Below, one piece after another: positions 7,438-9,612 of a DNA stretch of 9,612 bases; within the stretch, counting starts at the first letter, position 1; every line of letters begins with the position of its first letter. Source of the stretch: M55B165 sp964423265 (GTDB taxonomy: Bacteria > Actinomycetota > Humimicrobiia > Humimicrobiales > Humimicrobiaceae); the NCBI GenBank assembly GCA_964423265.1, contig CAYREF010000056.1:1-9612 (forward strand). Reading direction: 5' to 3'. The notes under the pieces are model-generated. The model had not been told where the DNA came from, did no database searches, and saw only the letters and a program-made list of their open reading frames with translations. Made by a program: the position numbers and the translations under genes.

Positions 7438-8920
7438 TTTCCCCTCCTTTAGCAAGTGTTAGTGCCTTAAAAAGAGCATTTGCCTTATTAATTGTTTCCT
7501 GGTATTCATTCTCTGCTACTGAGTCAAAAACAATGCCTGCGCCCGCCTGGATATAAATTTTTTGCCCGTCCATTATTGCAGTCCTTATAGTGATACAGCT
7601 ATCCAAACTACCGTCATAGCCAAAATAGCCAACTGCACCCCCGTAAGGGCCCCTCCTCTCGGGCTCAAGCTCACTTATTATCTGCATTGCCCTTACCTTC
7701 GGAGCCCCGGTTAATGTACCGGCTGGAAATACGCTCATTAGAGCCTCGTATATTGACCTGTCTTTTGATAGCTTCCCTTCCACCCTGGATACCAGGTGGA
7801 TTACATGTGAATATTTTTCAATATCCATATAGCTTTGAAGCTTTACTGAGCCATAGCTGCATACCCTTCCCAGATCATTTCGCGCCAGGTCTACCAGCAT
7901 ATTATGTTCGGCCTTTTCTTTCTTGTCAGCCAGCAGATCCTCAGCCAGTACCTTATCTTTTTCATTATTTTCTCCCCTTTTCCTTGTCCCAGCAATAGGG
8001 CAGGTTAAGACTTGGCCATCCTTTATTTTTATAAGGGGTTCAGGGGAAGAACCTATAATTTTAAATTTGCCGAAATCCAAAAAATACATGTATGGTGATG
8101 GATTAGTAGTCCTCAGTCCCCTGTAAATCCTGAATGGGTCAATGTTGGTGCTGGTGCTGAATTTTTGCGACAGCACTATCTGGAAAGCCTCCCCTGCAGT
8201 TATATATTTTTTTGCCTTTCTCACTGAATCTAAAAACTTATCCTGGCTGAAATTGGATTCAAAACCCTCAGTTTTAGTAATACCTTTGCTGCTGATAATA
8301 TTCTTGCCATTGGATATATTTCTAGTATTGAATATTATATCCTCAATCCTTTGGATATTGGAAACCGAAGCTTCGTATGAGGCTTTCGGGCTGTTTCCGC
8401 TCACAGTGGAGATAATTTTCATAATATTTAGAAAGTGGTCAAAAACTACTATTGTCTCCGTCAAGTAAAACAACATGTCAGGATAACCCGAACCTGTAGG
8501 GGGAAGCGGGATGTTTTCAAAATAATTCACCAGGTCATAGCTTAAATAGCCTACAGCTCCCCCCACAAAATGGGAAAGGCTGTTATCCTTATATATAGAA
8601 ATATTATCCATAAACTCTTTAAGATTTTTTAATGGCTTCCTGGTTTGTGTAATGTGTTTTTTCCCACCTTTTTCTTCAATGGAGAAGGTTCCCTTGCTAA
8701 ATTCTATCTTGTGGCTAAAATCCACCCCTATTATTGAATATCTGGAGAGGCCTTTCAGCCCTTCTATGCTTTCCAGCAGGAAGATATTGGGTTTAGCCTT
8801 TTTAATTTTTAAAAACAGGGAAGCAGGAGTTTCAGTATCTACCATGTATTCCCTGCAAAGGGGTATTAAAATAAAATTGTCTTTTAATTTTTTATATTGT
8901 TTTTCATTTAGATTAAACAT
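7415..8920 (-). CDS. trpE: Anthranilate synthase component I
   Basis: A 501-residue enzyme of the chorismate-binding family that makes anthranilate from chorismate, the committed step of the pathway. The C-terminal catalytic domain has AGEAFQIVLSQKF (242-254), PIAGTRKRG (308-316), HNMLVDLARNDLGR (339-352) and FPAGTLTGAPKVRAM (398-412). PIAGT rather than PIKGT marks it as TrpE rather than PabB. The N-terminal domain keeps the LLES motif (48-51) and RYS (60-62), the region that binds tryptophan for feedback inhibition in known TrpE, so the enzyme is probably feedback-controlled. The ATG at 8920 has GGAG 5 bases upstream, but that site is held in a 10-bp stem. No trpG follows it, so the partner subunit that supplies ammonia from glutamine is not in this window. 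Confidence 0.96.
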   Translation of the reverse strand: MFNLNEKQYKKLKDNFILIPLCREYMVDTETPASLFLKIKKAKPNIFLLESIEGLKGLSRYSIIGVDFSHKIEFSKGTFSIEEKGGKKHITQTRKPLKNLKEFMDNISIYKDNSLSHFVGGAVGYLSYDLVNYFENIPLPPTGSGYPDMLFYLTETIVVFDHFLNIMKIISTVSGNSPKASYEASVSNIQRIEDIIFNTRNISNGKNIISSKGITKTEGFESNFSQDKFLDSVRKAKKYITAGEAFQIVLSQKFSTSTNIDPFRIYRGLRTTNPSPYMYFLDFGKFKIIGSSPEPLIKIKDGQVLTCPIAGTRKRGENNEKDKVLAEDLLADKKEKAEHNMLVDLARNDLGRVCSYGSVKLQSYMDIEKYSHVIHLVSRVEGKLSKDRSIYEALMSVFPAGTLTGAPKVRAMQIISELEPERRGPYGGAVGYFGYDGSLDSCITIRTAIMDGQKIYIQAGAGIVFDSVAENEYQETINKANALFKALTLAKGGENVTRNNR

Positions 8921-8921
8921 A

Positions 8922-8973
8922 ATTACTCCAATGATTTTGATAATAAAAACGAAATACCAATGTTTGGAGTAAT
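8922..8973 (-). promoter_or_regulatory. Hairpin hiding the trpE ribosome-binding site
   Basis: In the transcript, ATTACTCCAA (8973-8964) is the exact reverse complement of TTGGAGTAAT (8931-8922): a 10-bp perfect stem with a 32-base AT-rich loop. The 3' arm contains the GGAG SD sequence of trpE and ends one base before its ATG. When folded, ribosomes could not easily reach trpE. Control by a stem that hides the trpE SD sequence is known in Bacillus subtilis, where it depends on the TRAP protein. The evenly spaced GAG/UAG triplets that TRAP needs are not seen here. Confidence 0.68.
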
Positions 8974-9004
8974 GCTTTTATGGTTTGTTAATTGATAATT
9001 GCTT

Positions 9005-9027
9005 AAAAAATAGGGCCAAACACTGGC
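9005..9027 (-). terminator. Weak possible attenuator terminator in the trp leader
   Basis: GCCA (9027-9024) can pair with TGGC (9018-9015), followed by CC, TA and six T (9010-9005). Stem plus T-run is the form of an intrinsic terminator, and the 5' arm is shared with the hairpin just upstream, so the two would compete. The stem is only 4 bp with a few bases before the T-run, so termination here would be inefficient. Low confidence. Confidence 0.28.
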
Positions 9028-9052
9028 AAAAGCTAGGGGTTAGCTACGCCAG
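9023..9052 (-). promoter_or_regulatory. trp leader hairpin containing the leader Trp codon
   Basis: The transcript reads CTGGC-gt-AGCTA-acccc-TAGCT-ttt-GCCAG, two nested perfect 5-bp stems. They are CTGGC (9052-9048) with GCCAG (9027-9023) and AGCTA (9045-9041) with TAGCT (9035-9031). The lone TGG codon of the candidate leader peptide (9051-9049) is inside the outer 5' arm, and its stop codon (9042-9040) lies at the inner stem and loop. The geometry resembles the first hairpin of a tryptophan attenuator. Confidence 0.55.
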
Positions 9053-9132
9053 CAAGTATTATCTTTAAGCAAGCATATCTTGCTAAAAAGGTTTTTAGAA
9101 TTGTCTATATATTTTCCAGGATTTGATTCCAT
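9040..9132 (-). CDS. Possible trp leader peptide, 30 residues
   Basis: Starting about 22 bases downstream of the predicted transcription start, an ATG opens a 30-codon frame. It ends NTCWRS-stop, with one Trp codon third from the end. The frame passes through the AGCAAG hairpin and ends within the CTGGC hairpin, as a leader peptide that senses Trp-tRNA would. Against it: there is no recognisable SD sequence before the ATG, only one Trp codon rather than a tandem, and 30 codons can occur by chance. No homologue can be named. Confidence 0.3.
   Translation of the reverse strand: MESNPGKYIDNSKNLFSKICLLKDNTCWRS
9064..9088 (-). promoter_or_regulatory. Leader inverted repeat TTTTAGCAAG / CTTGCTTAAA
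   Basis: Two 10-base arms (9088-9079 and 9073-9064), matching at 9 of 10 positions around a 5-base loop, form a hairpin in the trp leader. A second CTTGCT copy lies at 9056-9051 and overlaps the next hairpin's 5' arm. AGCAAG could therefore pair with either copy, and choosing the distant one would break the CTGGC hairpin. It could act as an RNA pause or switch element, or as a DNA operator. Confidence 0.45.
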
Positions 9133-9160
9133 GTTTATAATTTTTGTTACTTTTTAAGAA

Positions 9161-9188
9161 ATTATATATAAAAAACAATTAAAGTCAA
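9161..9188 (-). promoter_or_regulatory. sigma70-type promoter of the trp operon
   Basis: TTGACT (9188-9183) is one base off the -35 consensus, and TATAAT (9166-9161) is the exact -10 consensus, with a 16-base AT-rich spacer. Transcription should begin near 9155, giving a leader of about 235 bases before trpE. The -35 box contains the TGA stop codon (9187-9185) of the upstream gene, so that gene's transcripts may also read into the trp leader. Confidence 0.78.
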
Positions 9189-9612
9189 TTATTTTTCAGG
9201 GTTAATGCCAGTTTTACAGCTCCGGTAACCGGCTTTTCTGTAAGAGGAATTAAATTGATGTCTGGAAACTCATTCCATAATTTTTCCTCTAGGACTTTTT
9301 TAAAATATTTTTTGCACTTAAATACGCTACCTACAAAAACAAGGTCGAATTCTTTGTTTTTTAATCCCAGCTTTTCTGCAACTGTGCATATTGAAATAAA
9401 AGCTTCATTTGCCTCTTCACTTAATATGTTTATGCTTACTTCATCACCCAAAGCTGCTGTTTTACATACCACTTTTGCAAGGCCAGCAATTTTCCCGGTT
9501 GAAAATGGCCTGCTGTAAACCCATTCAATTAAAGAGTTAATTCCATTAAGATTTAATGGTTGTGCAAGTTTTTTTCTGTACTTTCATCCATCACAGTCTC
9601 CAATAACCCCAT
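9185..9612 (-). CDS. BadF/BadG/BcrA/BcrD-type ATPase, C-terminal part; partial and apparently frameshifted
   Basis: C-terminal part of a sugar-kinase-fold ATPase, probably of the N-acetylglucosamine-kinase / BadF group. The stretch LIEWVYSRPFSTGKIAGLA, the segment LVFVGSVFKCKKYF in place of the family's VGGVF, and the ending KPVTGAVKLALTL are typical of the family's last third. The frame is open from 9583 to 9185, but the only standard start in it is a GTG at 9472, which lies inside the fold and has no SD sequence. Upstream, family-like text continues in another frame from the window edge (ETVMDESTEK). The two frames join at seven A (9575-9569), and adding one A would fuse them. So the gene has a one-base frameshift in a homopolymer: a sequencing error, slippage or a true pseudogene. 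The substrate cannot be told from this part. The coding end overlaps the trp promoter. Confidence 0.62.

Noticed and set aside
7438..7455. TTG at 7455 as the trpD start
   Set aside because: The AGGAGG sits between this TTG and the ATG at 7437, so it serves the ATG. No SD sequence precedes the TTG.
9064..9088. TrpR operator
   Set aside because: The AGCAAG inverted repeat does not resemble the CTAGT-based TrpR operator, and it lies well downstream of the predicted start. A different repressor remains possible.
8921..9155. T-box riboswitch controlling trp
   Set aside because: The conserved T-box core (AGGGTGGNACCGCG-like) is absent, and there is no strong terminator/antiterminator pair of that kind.
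8921..9155. TRAP-binding leader as in Bacillus subtilis
   Set aside because: GAG/TAG triplets are few and irregularly spaced; TRAP sites need about eleven at 2-3 base intervals.
1..9612. CRISPR arrays, tRNA or rRNA genes
   Set aside because: No regularly spaced direct repeats, tRNA cloverleaf or rRNA-like sequence were seen. The gene-free stretches are short and otherwise accounted for.

Overview
The window is AT-rich bacterial DNA. Its main content is a complete-looking tryptophan biosynthesis operon on the minus strand, running from about 9190 down to 2974. The order is trpE - trpD - trpC - trpF/trpB fusion - trpA. A large secreted lipoprotein gene (2967-577) follows on the same strand. 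All firm genes are on the minus strand. The trp genes overlap or abut, use ATG, GTG and TTG starts, and mostly have clear Shine-Dalgarno (SD) sequences of the AAGGAGG type. This suggests a low-GC bacterium, perhaps an uncultured anaerobe. No rRNA or other marker fixes the phylum.

Region by region (minus-strand transcription, right to left): 9612-9185 is the C-terminal part of a BadF/BadG/BcrA/BcrD-type ATPase (N-acetylglucosamine-kinase-like), cut by the window edge and apparently frameshifted at a run of seven A. A strong sigma70-type promoter (TTGACT-16 nt-TATAAT) sits at its 3' end, with the -35 box overlapping its stop codon. The leader, about 235 nt long, holds a possible 30-codon leader peptide with one Trp codon, several hairpins, and a perfect 10-bp stem that buries the trpE ribosome-binding site. 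The five trp genes then encode the route from chorismate to tryptophan: TrpE (anthranilate synthase component I), TrpD (phosphoribosyl transfer), TrpC (indole-glycerol-phosphate synthase), a 620-residue TrpF-TrpB fusion (isomerase plus tryptophan synthase beta) and TrpA (tryptophan synthase alpha). No trpG (glutamine amidotransferase subunit) is present, either as a gene or fused to TrpE or TrpD. It must be elsewhere, be shared with folate synthesis, or be dispensed with.

Six bases after trpA starts a 796-residue lipoprotein with a lipobox Cys21, LVIVD-type beta-propeller-like repeats, a PKD domain and a C-terminal transglutaminase-like domain with a Cys-His-Asp triad. Its stop codon touches a perfect 40-bp palindrome (538-577). 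Below that, 1-536 holds only a decayed reading frame with four stops and two frame changes; I could not identify the family.

The most interesting points are the layered trp leader with a hidden trpE ribosome-binding site and mutually exclusive pairings, the TrpF-TrpB fusion with a possible relic internal ribosome-binding site, the lack of trpG, and the perfect palindrome.
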